From a virus, in the IMG/VR virus record IMGVR_UViG_3300045474_000007, positions 1 to 59,370 of that record: 59,370 nucleotides of DNA; one strand, 5' to 3'. A program made the translations under genes and the position numbers. Positions 29,002 through 38,826 of the stretch are shown here, piece by piece; position 1 is the stretch's first letter, and every line of letters starts with the position of its first letter. The notes beneath the pieces are model-generated. The model searched no databases and was not told the DNA's origin. It was given only the letters and a program-made list of their open reading frames with translations.

Positions 29002-29190
29002 TCACCTGAACGTAATGCCGCCCATGTTGCCGCCCATCAAAATATTAACCAGCCACAGCACGCACAGAACCACGATAACGACGCGAGCAACCTTGAGAAT
29101 CATCGCGTCCACGGTTAACTGCCCAATGACCCACCAGAGCAGAGCCACCAAAATTAGAACCACCATAATAGAGATGATCGGAATATTCAT
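29002..29190 (-). CDS. Small two-helix membrane protein, holin candidate
   Basis: 62 residues with two hydrophobic helices (3-24 and 31-52) joined by a short polar turn, ending GGNMGGITFR. The layout resembles a widespread family of small bacterial membrane proteins as well as phage holins. Position directly before the endolysin-like gene favours a holin. Only a weak SD (GAG) is seen. Confidence 0.6.
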   Translation of the reverse strand: MNIPIISIMVVLILVALLWWVIGQLTVDAMILKVARVVIVVLCVLWLVNILMGGNMGGITFR

Positions 29191-29208
29191 AACTAAGACT
29201 CATTCTTG

Positions 29209-32200
29209 TTATTGGTAGCGGTAGATGAAAAAGTCCGTGAGACTCGGGTCATGGTTTCCTGCTCCAGCGCACTCCGAAGTAGTATCTGCCCGACAAAGCC
29301 CCCCAAACGTCATAAGAACATTATTGATTGAATCGAACTTAAAATGGTTGCCGCGAACCGTCTTTCCTTCCGGCTGAAACATGGGGTCAATAGCCCATGT
29401 GTTTACGAGCGGATTGTAAATAAATAAAGTTGGACGAGAGTGGCCCAATGAGCAGATCCAGGGATAGAATAAAATCCTGTTAACTGAATCGAATGCAAGT
29501 TGAGTAAAGTCTTGGAGCCCGCCTCCTTGCCAAGCTGACGCATCTGCCGGTAAATCTGGAGCGCAACTAGACCCCGCTTTATTAGTCATTGCTGGATAAA
29601 GAAAATATGACCCGCCAGTCAAATTGGGTAGGGCCGCGCCGCTAAATGTGACCGTAGTATTGCCTCCGCTGAAAACAGCAGATGTAGGCACATTGGTTTG
29701 AATGTAATTCCCAGAAGTATCTCGAATAGAAACGTCCCTTGCAAAAATCGGCTTGCCAGTAATTGCTACAGATGTTTGATCCCCGGAAAGTGTAACCGTA
29801 TTTGCAGTTGATGAAACCACATCAACATACTGACTAAACGGGCCGTTAGGTGGCTTAGGAGGCTTTGCTTTCTTGGTTAACACCGTGGGGCAATTTGGAC
29901 CATGAGCACAAGACTGCGCAGCAGTAATGTCTAGCTCGTAAAGATCGTAGTTGAGCGGGTCCATCCCGTATATCTTGCGCCCCTCTATATCAATCGTTAT
30001 CCACTCAAATTGCATATCTCCGCTGTTAGGCACGAAGGTGCCAAACGAGTAACTTGTAATCGTTGGCCATGCGGAAAGATCATAAACGTACCAGGCAACG
30101 CCACGGCCATCAGTACCGACGCGAAAAATCTTTTTGGTTACTGGATCGTAAACGGCATTCTTTGGAGCTTGAGAATGATCGCCGCCTGTACCCGCGCATG
30201 TCCCGTTAAAAAGAGTTCGGCATGGCCACGATGGCGAAGCACTCCACTTGTTCGTTGTTTCAGAGTCAAATACCAGATCCTGAATCACTTGATATGCACC
30301 ACCTGGGGGTTGATACCAGACTGTAAGAGGCGCTCCCGTTGATGCAACAGACACCCCCTCGCTATTAACACCGGAAGCCGTAAGCGTTTGTTGCCCCGTA
30401 GATGGAGTATCCCGTTGAATCGTTATGCCAAGGGATTCGTAAAATCTATTAGCATTGCCACCCGTAACGTTAAACGCTTGGTATAGTTGTCCGGTGATAA
30501 CCATAGGTACAGCTGTGCTTGGCCACGTAACCGCCCCACCGCATTGATTCGAAGGCCCGCTCTGCGTTAAGAACCAGAACCCCGGTTGCAGGACAAACTT
30601 CTTTTGCTCTGGCACATAGACCCAGCCTGATTCATTCGCGCCGCCGGGCATAATATCCCCATCTATGCCGCAGTGCGGATAATCATTACGCCAGGAGTTC
30701 GTTGGAATGTGATAGGACCAGACGCCTTGATTGTCACCGTAAGAGACAAGCTCTGAATCTCCACCCGTAATATACATGCGCCCGTTATCAGTGTTTATCT
30801 GTAGATTCATGTGCTTGCCGCCGTAGGCACCGCCAACTCCACCATTTCCCGGTGCTCCAGCTGGCACTGTTGAGTAGGGCACTGCCACCCAAGTCTGAGG
30901 CGGAGGACTGAACATCCGTATAGCTCTATGATTGTCGCTAGCTCCTGGATCGCCAGCCTGAGAGCAATCGTTTCCACCCATATACAGGTGCAACTTGACG
31001 TTTGGCGCGTAGACCGCAGTCGCATTAAATACGCACGCGAGCCCAGGCGGAGTGATGTCCCGCCAAGTGTTTGCCGCAATCGAATAATATTGCAGCTTGT
31101 TATAAGTCCAGACAACCAGCGCGTTTTGCACGATATCGTAGGTCATCGCTACTTGCAGATTCGGCGCACCAAACGGATTAAGCGGATGAACGACGCGAGG
31201 GGGATTAGCGAGTTGATGCCATGCGCGGTCGCTAACGGTCCACTTCCAAAGGTCTCCGGTCGTATCCTCGATCAAGGGAGAACCGGATTGCACACGGCCG
31301 GAGTACAGGTAAAAATCTGGGCCAACGGCTACCAGCGCGTTCATCATCTGGTCCCGCGCTGGCGGATTACCGCTGAGCGTTGTCACCTTGTATCGCTTAG
31401 CCCCGCCAATATCACGTTCGATAAGAAACGTAGCGTTGGTCGGATTGCCGCCGCCCGAGCCGCAGCAAATCATGCCCATGTCCCCAACTTCACTCCAAGC
31501 CGTACCTGGATCAGTGCCGGTGTACGGCATTCCGCCTGTTAGAACTCCGGTGAATCCCTCAACGTATCCCGTCCCTCCGCGCTTGGTCCCGCCGGTTTCC
31601 ACCCAGGTGTTTGTCGTAAAGCTGAATCGCCCACCAGATTTTACCCCCACAAGATTAACATCGCTCAAGTCGGAGACCGCTGGGACCGCATCATAGACAA
31701 ACGTGCTGAGCCCGGTCTGCACTGTCGCCACGCTCCCTACAACCACTACAGATGTTGCGCCGCCTTCATTCGTCGTCGGAATCCAGCCCGATGGCCCAGT
31801 AGGAAACGTCACGTTGTACCATGTCTTAGATACCGATGAGGTTGGCCCAGCTATCACGGTGCCGACCGCGCCAGCGAACTGCACAGCTAGCGCGTCGAGA
31901 TGACTGCCAGCCCAAATCCAATACTCATTCAAGGCTGGAACATAAAAGGATCCGTGATTGTCGCGCTTCTGCGGTGCATTGACGGCATCAGCAGTAAAGA
32001 GCGTTGTCCATGCCTTAGTCACCGGGTCATAGCCGTACAGCGAGTTGTTACCCGACGAAGGGCCGGAGCCAAACGGATGAAGCATTTTATTTATGCTTGA
32101 AATCCAGTGATCGCGAGCAAAGCCACTATTTCCTAAACCGGCAGGATCAACGGGAATAGATGAAACGCTTTCATGCACGCCATCGTCCCCTATTCCCGCG

Positions 32201-33642
32201 CCATTACCATTGTCGATAATCGTAACAGTTGCAGATGACGGGAAGCCGACAGAGTATCCGGTCCCGGCAGTAATCGTCATTACTGCGGTTTCGCTCCCTT
32301 CAGCCAAGCTATCATTGACTGGCGAGAGCGTAACTGTCGTTGTAGTAGAGCCCCCGGCTATCGTGGCCGTGCCTGGGAGCGTAACGTAATCGGTCCCATT
32401 CGTGGCCGTACCGCCCATCGTATAGTTAACCGTCAATGACGATGCAGTTGATCCTGTGCGAGTCAGCGTAAAAATTCCAGGGTCGCCCAGCTCATCAGCG
32501 CTGGCGTCCGTAGCTACAACGCTAACGGTAGGCCCGGATGAACCCATGATAAACTGGTTGCTGGTGGCGATCTTATTGTACGAGCCAGAAGTAAAGAGCC
32601 TTAGGTTAAACGTATTAGTTGGACGCGGCGAGATTGGCATCGCAATCGTGCATGTGTTTGAAGCTACGGCGCCGCTCCCCGCAGTTTGAGTGCAGCTGTT
32701 GGCATAAACCCAATTCACATAGAAAGATGTGTCAACAACCTGACTTGCCTCATACAGTCCTATCCAGTCAGTAATCGTAGGGGAAGGAACACCGGCGAAT
32801 GTAGCTGTTTCAGTGCCGCCAATAGCTACCGGATCGGGAGTTGCCGCAATGGCTGGGCCTCCTGCCGCATCGTTATCTATCAGTGTAATCGTAGCCGAAG
32901 CGGGACTTCCGACGCTGTAAGCCGCATCCGCGCTAAGAGTCAGGACTACAGTTTCAGTTCCCTCGACTAAAATATCGTCTATCGGTATAACCGTCAGAGT
33001 AGCAGATGTCTGGCCCCCTCCGATTGTTATCGTGCCGTTTAGGGTTTGGTAATCCACTCCGTTGGTAGCGGTGCCGCTCATCGCGTAATGAACCGTCAAC
33101 GATGATGTTGTGGCCCCGGTGCGGCTTATCAGATAAGTCCCGGTATCCGAATTAGTGGGACTCTCTGTAGCCACGGAGTCGGTAGCCACCACGTTAACCA
33201 CCGGGAGCGTTACGCCTCCCATCGTAAACTGGTTGCTAGTGGCTAGTCGCGTGTAGGAGCCTTGAGCGAATAGGCGCAGCTCGAACACCGGGCTCGATAA
33301 TTGGGACTGCGGCATGTTGATAGAGCAAACCCCTGAGGCAACGGCGCTACTAGGAATAGACTGAGTGCAATTACCAGCGTAAACCCAATTTGCGTAGCCG
33401 TTGACGTCCGGTGAGTTGTAAACGTACAGCCCAATCCAATCGGTTGTTGTCGGGATTTGTATCCCTGAAAACGTCCCGGTAGTGATGCCTCCGAGAATAA
33501 CTGGATCGGGTGATGCCGCAATCGTAACTCCCGGGCTAACCACGAGCGTTCCCGCGCCGCCCGGCCCCGGTATCCGAACCTGAGCCAGAGCCGCTGCCGC
33601 CAGACAAGCCCAAGCAACCACAGTAAACAGCAAATGTTTCAA
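29209..33642 (-). CDS. Giant exported fibre-like protein with Calx-beta and kelch-like domains
   Basis: 1477 residues. A Sec signal peptide (MKHLLFTVVAWACLAAAALA, cleavage after AQ) starts the protein. Two Calx-beta domains (about 147-255 and 370-480) show SLTVHYAMSGTATNGVDYQTL and AEGSETAVMTITAGTGYS patterns. From about 500 there are kelch or galactose-oxidase-like propeller repeats (LYGYDPVTKAWTTL; MFSPPPQTWVAVPYS; TGGDSELVSYGDNQGVWSY). Such proteins usually bind surfaces or glycans. A phage fibre normally lacks a signal peptide, so this may be a secreted host-acting protein or a captured bacterial gene. Dyad element D lies in its leader. Confidence 0.75.
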   Translation of the reverse strand: MKHLLFTVVAWACLAAAALAQVRIPGPGGAGTLVVSPGVTIAASPDPVILGGITTGTFSGIQIPTTTDWIGLYVYNSPDVNGYANWVYAGNCTQSIPSSAVASGVCSINMPQSQLSSPVFELRLFAQGSYTRLATSNQFTMGGVTLPVVNVVATDSVATESPTNSDTGTYLISRTGATTSSLTVHYAMSGTATNGVDYQTLNGTITIGGGQTSATLTVIPIDDILVEGTETVVLTLSADAAYSVGSPASATITLIDNDAAGGPAIAATPDPVAIGGTETATFAGVPSPTITDWIGLYEASQVVDTSFYVNWVYANSCTQTAGSGAVASNTCTIAMPISPRPTNTFNLRLFTSGSYNKIATSNQFIMGSSGPTVSVVATDASADELGDPGIFTLTRTGSTASSLTVNYTMGGTATNGTDYVTLPGTATIAGGSTTTTVTLSPVNDSLAEGSETAVMTITAGTGYSVGFPSSATVTIIDNGNGAGIGDDGVHESVSSIPVDPAGLGNSGFARDHWISSINKMLHPFGSGPSSGNNSLYGYDPVTKAWTTLFTADAVNAPQKRDNHGSFYVPALNEYWIWAGSHLDALAVQFAGAVGTVIAGPTSSVSKTWYNVTFPTGPSGWIPTTNEGGATSVVVVGSVATVQTGLSTFVYDAVPAVSDLSDVNLVGVKSGGRFSFTTNTWVETGGTKRGGTGYVEGFTGVLTGGMPYTGTDPGTAWSEVGDMGMICCGSGGGNPTNATFLIERDIGGAKRYKVTTLSGNPPARDQMMNALVAVGPDFYLYSGRVQSGSPLIEDTTGDLWKWTVSDRAWHQLANPPRVVHPLNPFGAPNLQVAMTYDIVQNALVVWTYNKLQYYSIAANTWRDITPPGLACVFNATAVYAPNVKLHLYMGGNDCSQAGDPGASDNHRAIRMFSPPPQTWVAVPYSTVPAGAPGNGGVGGAYGGKHMNLQINTDNGRMYITGGDSELVSYGDNQGVWSYHIPTNSWRNDYPHCGIDGDIMPGGANESGWVYVPEQKKFVLQPGFWFLTQSGPSNQCGGAVTWPSTAVPMVITGQLYQAFNVTGGNANRFYESLGITIQRDTPSTGQQTLTASGVNSEGVSVASTGAPLTVWYQPPGGAYQVIQDLVFDSETTNKWSASPSWPCRTLFNGTCAGTGGDHSQAPKNAVYDPVTKKIFRVGTDGRGVAWYVYDLSAWPTITSYSFGTFVPNSGDMQFEWITIDIEGRKIYGMDPLNYDLYELDITAAQSCAHGPNCPTVLTKKAKPPKPPNGPFSQYVDVVSSTANTVTLSGDQTSVAITGKPIFARDVSIRDTSGNYIQTNVPTSAVFSGGNTTVTFSGAALPNLTGGSYFLYPAMTNKAGSSCAPDLPADASAWQGGGLQDFTQLAFDSVNRILFYPWICSLGHSRPTLFIYNPLVNTWAIDPMFQPEGKTVRGNHFKFDSINNVLMTFGGLCRADTTSECAGAGNHDPSLTDFFIYRYQ

Positions 33643-33644
33643 CG

Positions 33645-33730
33645 ATGCCCCTTCAGAATAGCCTTTATTTGGACCGTAAAGGCCCCTAGAACGAACGCAA
33701 AGCCTAAACTAAGGGGTAACCTACCCCTCC
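33645..33730 (-). repeat. Dispersed dyad element, copy D
   Basis: Plus strand CCCCTTCAGAATAGCCTTTA, then TTTGGACCGTAAAGGCC, then CTAAACTAAGGGGTAACC. GCCTTTA/TAAAGGC forms a 7-bp hairpin. It lies in the leader of the 1477-residue protein gene and fills the 78-base gap. Confidence 0.5.
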
Positions 33731-34059
33731 AGCCTAATGGAGTCGATATTTTTAGCCGCATCGAATAATCCCCAAGCCGAGCGCGTTTTGAAATAGCCGG
33801 GCTTTTCCACGTAGGCTTGAACCTGCCACGTCCCGTAGGGAGTTAGGAAAGTCGCGTCAAGCGTGGTGTAGCTCAGCAGTCCGTCGCTGCCGTCCGTTTC
33901 GAAGATCGCATCAACAGTTTGAAAACTCCCATTCGGCTTTTTAAAGATGAGCCGCTTTACGGTAGCCGAAGCGATATTGACGGCATTCACAGGAGCCGCC
34001 CCATCAGTGCAGCGGAAAACAATCTTGACGCCGATAGCGCCCTCTTGCGGTGTTGGCAT
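33721..34059 (-). CDS. Baseplate/fibre Ig-like protein (BppU N-terminal type)
   Basis: 112 residues. GVKIVFRCTDGAAPVN, ATVKRLIFKKPNGSFQTVDAIFETDG, LLSYTTLDATFLTPYGTWQVQAYV: alternating strands typical of the Ig-like domain found at the start of BppU-type proteins and in stand-alone phage proteins. Likely a small structural or adaptor protein in the tail fibre complex. Confidence 0.75.
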   Translation of the reverse strand: MPTPQEGAIGVKIVFRCTDGAAPVNAVNIASATVKRLIFKKPNGSFQTVDAIFETDGSDGLLSYTTLDATFLTPYGTWQVQAYVEKPGYFKTRSAWGLFDAAKNIDSIRLEG

Positions 34060-34063
34060 ATTT

Positions 34064-35392
34064 TTATACCGGGAATGTTAAGTCCACGGCCTCTACGTTA
34101 ACTGACAAAGTTGTCGCTCCACTTATCTCCAGACTATCCACCAGGACCCCCGTCACGTTGACAACAATCTTCGCTAGCCGCCCCTTTGGTAAATCTACAG
34201 CAAGATCGGACTCCAACGCAATTCCGACAGCCCGGCGCTTTTTTCTAGCCAGAGATAGTGCGGCGTCTCTCTCTAGCGAGAAAACATTAAGCCTTCTCCT
34301 GGCTCCGCGCACAATCTGCGCCAGTTCGGTTTCCAGCGCCTGATTGAGAGCCAAGTGAATGGCCTCTCCAGGGGCTTGCACCAGTATGGCGTCATCGGAC
34401 TCTGCGGCTACCCCGATGGCTTTATGTTTGGCCTTGCCGACGCCGAGAGCGGTTTGCGTTTCCGCCGCCAGAGTAATGACATGCCCGACCCGCACCACGA
34501 TAGTCTGAGACGTTTCAGTTTCCGTCACTACTGCGACAGTGCGCCGCTTCTGAGCCCTGATAACTTGCGCGGTGCTGGCTTCTGTAGCTACATGGACAAC
34601 TCCAGGCTCCACATCCGTCAGGGATGCAAAATATAAAGTCCCGTCATCGAGCAAGCCGGGAGTGGACGCCGTTGCTGACCGGATAACTACCCGTCCCCGA
34701 TCATCAACCTTGTTGGCTAGTACGAGCGCACCGTCTACAGCAAACCCGATAGAGCCGATGCTTAAGGTAACGAATACCGCAACGTCCTGGGCTATATTGG
34801 TTTCAGCCGTTACACCGATGGTTATTTGCTTGCGCTTGGCAAAAGCCTGAGCTGTTTCTGTTTGAGTGGTAAGGGTAACTGCTTTCTGTTTGCGCCGGGT
34901 AATAGTTTGGGCCTCGTCGGCTTGGCTAGCTATCCCCATGACGCCGTGGACGCCGAGGCCAATAGAAATAGACGAGTCTGATTCGCTGGCGAGCGTTACG
35001 GCTTTCTGCTTACGGGCGGCAAGAGACTGTGCTGCGTTAGTTTCAGTATTTAAGGCAAGTGACTTTTGCTTGTGGGAGGTAACCGACTGTGACGTGCTAC
35101 TCTCGGATGCTAACCCAAGTGACTTTTGTTTGCGTGCCGCGAGTGGTTGAGCGGCGTCAGCTTCAGTGTCGAGAACGACTGACTTCTGCTTGCTTCGCGT
35201 GACAGTCTGAGATGCGTCAGTCTCGGTATTAAGTGCGAGTGCGCGGAGCTTCTGCTTACTAAGGGCCTGAGCGACGTCTGTTTCTGTGGGTAGTCCTACG
35301 CTAGCTGATAATTGAGCACGAGTAATCGAGCGAGCATTCGTTACAAGCTGCCCCGAAATACCCCATGCACTGCGCTGCCAAAAAATCTTCAT
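34064..35392 (-). CDS. Fibre protein with 20-residue tandem repeats
   Basis: 442 residues. From residue 34, nine units of 20 residues follow the pattern L-x-TETD-x-AQ-x-x-x-x-x-KQK-x-x-x-L (for example LNTETDASQTVTRSKQKSVV). After a 50-residue spacer (about 214-265) about seven more degenerate units follow to about 410. A short C-terminal domain ends the protein. Regular 20-mers suggest a beta-solenoid or fibrous shaft. Repeats are also visible in DNA, so copy number could vary by recombination. Confidence 0.8.
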   Translation of the reverse strand: MKIFWQRSAWGISGQLVTNARSITRAQLSASVGLPTETDVAQALSKQKLRALALNTETDASQTVTRSKQKSVVLDTEADAAQPLAARKQKSLGLASESSTSQSVTSHKQKSLALNTETNAAQSLAARKQKAVTLASESDSSISIGLGVHGVMGIASQADEAQTITRRKQKAVTLTTQTETAQAFAKRKQITIGVTAETNIAQDVAVFVTLSIGSIGFAVDGALVLANKVDDRGRVVIRSATASTPGLLDDGTLYFASLTDVEPGVVHVATEASTAQVIRAQKRRTVAVVTETETSQTIVVRVGHVITLAAETQTALGVGKAKHKAIGVAAESDDAILVQAPGEAIHLALNQALETELAQIVRGARRRLNVFSLERDAALSLARKKRRAVGIALESDLAVDLPKGRLAKIVVNVTGVLVDSLEISGATTLSVNVEAVDLTFPV

Positions 35393-35395
35393 AGA

Positions 35396-36034
35396 TCATA
35401 CGGTGCTAAAAGTGAAATAAACCGGGTCAGCGCCTGTTGCCGTGAACTTCCAAGTAATCAAATCTCCATTGGTATCTGCTGCCAATGCGTCAAACTGGTA
35501 GATTCCACTAGCCACCTCGGCAATAGTTCCGCCGACACTAGCGAATGCCGCGCCGTCTATACTGCGTTGGCCCGCAACAGTAAGGCCCGTCTTTGGAGTG
35601 ACGTGATCGGCGGAGTCCACCATCAAAAATTCGAAGTTGCTAAATACTGCATTCTTATTGATGCCATCGGAAGGAAACTCCTCGTTGAGATCGTAGATAA
35701 TATCTGGCGTAGTGGTGTCTCCCGCCAGTCCGATCACATAGACTTTCATTACGTCGGTAGAATTAAGAGTGACAGGTATTGAGTTGAAAGTAATTGCAGT
35801 CACCCCGCTCGCTGCGTCTTTGATGGCTCTAATCGTCTCGTAGGCGCTTCCGCTCCCTGCTCGCTGAATTGTAACATAGCAAACATAGGCACCGTTCCCT
35901 GCAATCTGATCCAGGAACACGTTGATAAACAGCTTTCTAATCCGCGTCGTGTTCGTGAACGTGCCTACAAGCAGAGCCGCTGAAATGTTTTGGTTGCTCA
36001 GCGTTTCCGTGTCAACCTGGGTGATAAAACTCAT
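35396..36034 (-). CDS. Phage tail or fibre structural protein
   Basis: 212 residues. N-terminal half is beta-sandwich-like (ISAALLVGTFTNTTRIRKLF ... YVCYVTIQRAGSGSAYETI). C-terminal half has VDSADHVTPKTGLTVAGQRSIDGAAF and SGIYQFDALAADTNGDLITWKFTA, a pattern common in phage structural proteins after an N-terminal adapter. Overlaps the tailspike-like gene by four bases. Likely part of the fibre network. Confidence 0.65.
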   Translation of the reverse strand: MSFITQVDTETLSNQNISAALLVGTFTNTTRIRKLFINVFLDQIAGNGAYVCYVTIQRAGSGSAYETIRAIKDAASGVTAITFNSIPVTLNSTDVMKVYVIGLAGDTTTPDIIYDLNEEFPSDGINKNAVFSNFEFLMVDSADHVTPKTGLTVAGQRSIDGAAFASVGGTIAEVASGIYQFDALAADTNGDLITWKFTATGADPVYFTFSTV

Positions 36035-38295
36035 CCGAAAACTCCTCTCATAGGCGAAGGAAAAGGCTCCTTAATCAAACTGCCTCTAGCGGGTAATTCG
36101 TAAGATCCGATGTCTGGTGTGCCTTCCTGTGGAACCGAATGACCTTGGTAGTCCGCTGTGAGTGCAACTGACACTCCCTTGTTGATGCAAGGCGATCCTA
36201 TTTGCAAGTGAAAATCGGAAACGGAGCGAACTAGCGGATTCTGCCAAAGACCATGAGCATCCCATCCAGTTGCCGACTTATAAGCCGCGAACCCGCTAGA
36301 TGTATAATCTGTCGCATTGACATTCGCGTAATTAGTCGCCGTTGTGTACCACAAATTATAATCCGCTGCGGCGACTGTAGTTTTATCCACAACCTTCAAA
36401 GCTGCAATCGCTGCGTTTACTACGAGATTGTTTTTGATGACAATGCCCGACACCCCTGTCACCCCGGAAATGGATATCCCTATACCTTCAGCGCTGAGAA
36501 TCGAGTTGTTATAAATAAGAGCATCCGCCGTGTATTGACTGATGGTAATGCCTGCTTTTTTAACATTGATCAGGTTGTTATGTATAAGAGGGCTAGTGAT
36601 TGAAGCCGAAGAATAACCATCCAGGTAGATTCCAGCCATAGCTGAACCGGTCGGCTCAAACGAAATCGTATGGTAGAGATTATTGTATCTAATGATCGCG
36701 GCATCAACAGCCCCGGTTGACGGGGTGTTTGTTCGCAGTTCGATAAGAATATTAAAGCAATCATAGACTTCATTATGTTCGACAATAGCATTTTGAACGA
36801 GATAGGGAGTGTAAGTCCCCGAAACGGCGAGAATCCCATTGTTGTAAATGTCATGAATGAGGTTACCAGAGATGATTCCGTTTGATCCTCCGTTAAGCTC
36901 GGCTCCAACAGAATTATTGCTGTCGTTTACTCCCACATGATGAATGTAGTTATTTTTTATTTGAGAATCGGCGTTTAGCGTAACGGAGGTTCCAGAATTA
37001 AATGCCGTCTCGAAGCCATCTATTACAATATATGATTGAGAAGAACTTCGATTCCAAGTTAGCGCATGCGCTCTGGTTGCAACTTCCACCGAGGCATAAC
37101 GAGTCGATGGGTCCGTCGCTGCGAAAACATAAAGCCTGGAGTTCCCGGCATCCCACCAAAAGTTATACTCTGCCGTCAAGTCGTCCTTTGATGAGTTTTT
37201 GACCCCCCACGTTATAGCCCCTGTTGAATTAGCAACAAACCAAACGTTGTTTATCCCCGCCGAACCGCTCGGCGCCGATAGGCCCGTTGCATAGTAAAGA
37301 GACCTAGCCGCTGGCGGAATTCCTTTGAAAGTTGCCACAATGCCGCCAGCAACTCGCGAGGTAGTCCACGATTCAGTCGTTTCTACTGCCCCTGTAGAAG
37401 TAACTACTTTAGTTGCACCAAATAAAAAGCTTGCTTGATTAAAATCTTCGGTAAAAGAATTGCTATAGCTTTCCGCTGATACCGTGTTCCCCATGCCAAA
37501 GGCCGCATACGCTAGTTCTGTAGCGACCGTGGTGGTTGCGGTAGTGCCAGACGACCGCGATGTCACGCCGGCCCCCGTGGTTGCAGTACCTGCGGTTTTA
37601 TCTAACGGCGCAGGATCAATGTTATTCCATTCCGATATAGCTATATGGGTCGATGTAGAAGATGTCCAAGTTAGCGTGATCGTAGTTGGCTCGCCCGCCC
37701 CTGCGATTTTATACCACATGGCAAGAGTTGATGTTGTCCCTTGCAAAACAGAGTTTGCAAGCGACCAACCGGAGCCGGACAGAGAAGCATTCCCTATGGC
37801 ATTAGTCCCTTGGCCCACAACGATTAAAAGATTGCCTTGAGTTGGAGTAGCCCCAAAAGTTCTATCTACTGCCGGTCCCGACGCATTGCCCGTATGATAT
37901 GTGCCCTGCACTTTAGTTGGCGTAGGAGTTGATGGAGTGTAACTTTCAGATGTCCAGCTTGAAGGATCTGTTGATCCAAATACCTGCGGCTTGGCTCCGC
38001 TACCATACGAGCTGATAGTGATGGGGTTCCCCGCTGATCCAGAAGATGCAAAATCAAGTTCCTCGCGCCACGTCTCGCCCTTCTTAAATAGAATCGAATC
38101 TCCGGGAGAGAAACTTGCAGCATTGACCTTGGCAATAGTTTTCCACGGACCTCCAGCGCCGGGAGTTGAACTCAGCCCGGTGTTGGTGTCGCTGCCATCG
38201 GCCACGGAAACATAGTAAGTTCGCGGCTGGAATAGGCCAGAGGCTAGCTTAGAGCCGCTTCGAACTGATGGATACGATCTGCCACGACGCGCCAT
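36031..38295 (-). CDS. Tailspike-like protein with parallel beta-helix
   Basis: 754 residues. DGSDTNTGLSSTPGAGGPWKTI followed by NAASFSPGDSILFKKGETWREEL is the typical start of a pectate-lyase-like right-handed beta-helix. An insert with an exported-protein-like jelly roll (about 125-330) interrupts it. Helix coils (IISGNLIHDIYNNGILAV, VEHNEVYDCFNILIEL, IHNNLINVKKAGITI) cover about 400-700. No signal peptide. Probably binds or degrades a surface polysaccharide. Confidence 0.8.
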   Translation of the reverse strand: MARRGRSYPSVRSGSKLASGLFQPRTYYVSVADGSDTNTGLSSTPGAGGPWKTIAKVNAASFSPGDSILFKKGETWREELDFASSGSAGNPITISSYGSGAKPQVFGSTDPSSWTSESYTPSTPTPTKVQGTYHTGNASGPAVDRTFGATPTQGNLLIVVGQGTNAIGNASLSGSGWSLANSVLQGTTSTLAMWYKIAGAGEPTTITLTWTSSTSTHIAISEWNNIDPAPLDKTAGTATTGAGVTSRSSGTTATTTVATELAYAAFGMGNTVSAESYSNSFTEDFNQASFLFGATKVVTSTGAVETTESWTTSRVAGGIVATFKGIPPAARSLYYATGLSAPSGSAGINNVWFVANSTGAITWGVKNSSKDDLTAEYNFWWDAGNSRLYVFAATDPSTRYASVEVATRAHALTWNRSSSQSYIVIDGFETAFNSGTSVTLNADSQIKNNYIHHVGVNDSNNSVGAELNGGSNGIISGNLIHDIYNNGILAVSGTYTPYLVQNAIVEHNEVYDCFNILIELRTNTPSTGAVDAAIIRYNNLYHTISFEPTGSAMAGIYLDGYSSASITSPLIHNNLINVKKAGITISQYTADALIYNNSILSAEGIGISISGVTGVSGIVIKNNLVVNAAIAALKVVDKTTVAAADYNLWYTTATNYANVNATDYTSSGFAAYKSATGWDAHGLWQNPLVRSVSDFHLQIGSPCINKGVSVALTADYQGHSVPQEGTPDIGSYELPARGSLIKEPFPSPMRGVFG

Positions 38296-38304
38296 TTAGA
38301 AACC

Positions 38305-38817
38305 TTAAATCTTAAGCACCACTCCGCAAAGGCAGTTAACCGCCGCTGGGGCCGTAACTCTAACCCGTAAAAACTTGCTAACTTGAATAATCGGCTCGTC
38401 CCCTAGCGCCCATTCGTACATATACGGGCTCAGCGCCGGGTCTATCTGCTGAACGTCCAGCACACGCGAAGCTCCTATGCTTCCTTCCGCAGTTGCCGTG
38501 TACCCGGTATTGGCAGTGCCTACCTGGATCAAGTTCGTCACGGGATCTCCGCCCGCAAGCGCGTCGCCGTCTAATTTTACAATGCCCGCCGTGACGTGAG
38601 CCGTAACCGTTGCCGCCACATCCGTCTCTATCAGCTCGCAAAGTATCGGCGCTGCTGCGGCAAACCCTGAAAAGTTGATCCACCAGCGTTTTACCTTGGC
38701 TACGATAGTCGCGCTGGGTTGTACTTGGAGCATTGTTTTTATTGCTGTACCAGTGGTGACCACTGCCGCTCCTGCTGTAGTTGGCGCAGGGAAGTTGCCG
38801 ATTGAGTAGAGTCCCAT
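38305..38817 (-). CDS. Phage structural protein, 170 aa
   Basis: Begins MGLYSIGNFPAPTTAGAAVV; alternating strands with conserved-looking RWWINFSGFAAAAPILCELIETDVAA and VTAPAAVNCLCGVVLKI. This size and pattern occur in small beta proteins encoded among tail-fibre genes. No enzymatic motif. Probable virion or fibre-associated subunit. Confidence 0.6.
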   Translation of the reverse strand: MGLYSIGNFPAPTTAGAAVVTTGTAIKTMLQVQPSATIVAKVKRWWINFSGFAAAAPILCELIETDVAATVTAHVTAGIVKLDGDALAGGDPVTNLIQVGTANTGYTATAEGSIGASRVLDVQQIDPALSPYMYEWALGDEPIIQVSKFLRVRVTAPAAVNCLCGVVLKI

Positions 38818-38826
38818 TTTATCTCC

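Noticed and set aside
30928-31542. 204-residue plus-strand frame inside the giant fibre gene
   Set aside because: Low-quality composition with no domain; the minus-strand fibre domains continue straight through it.
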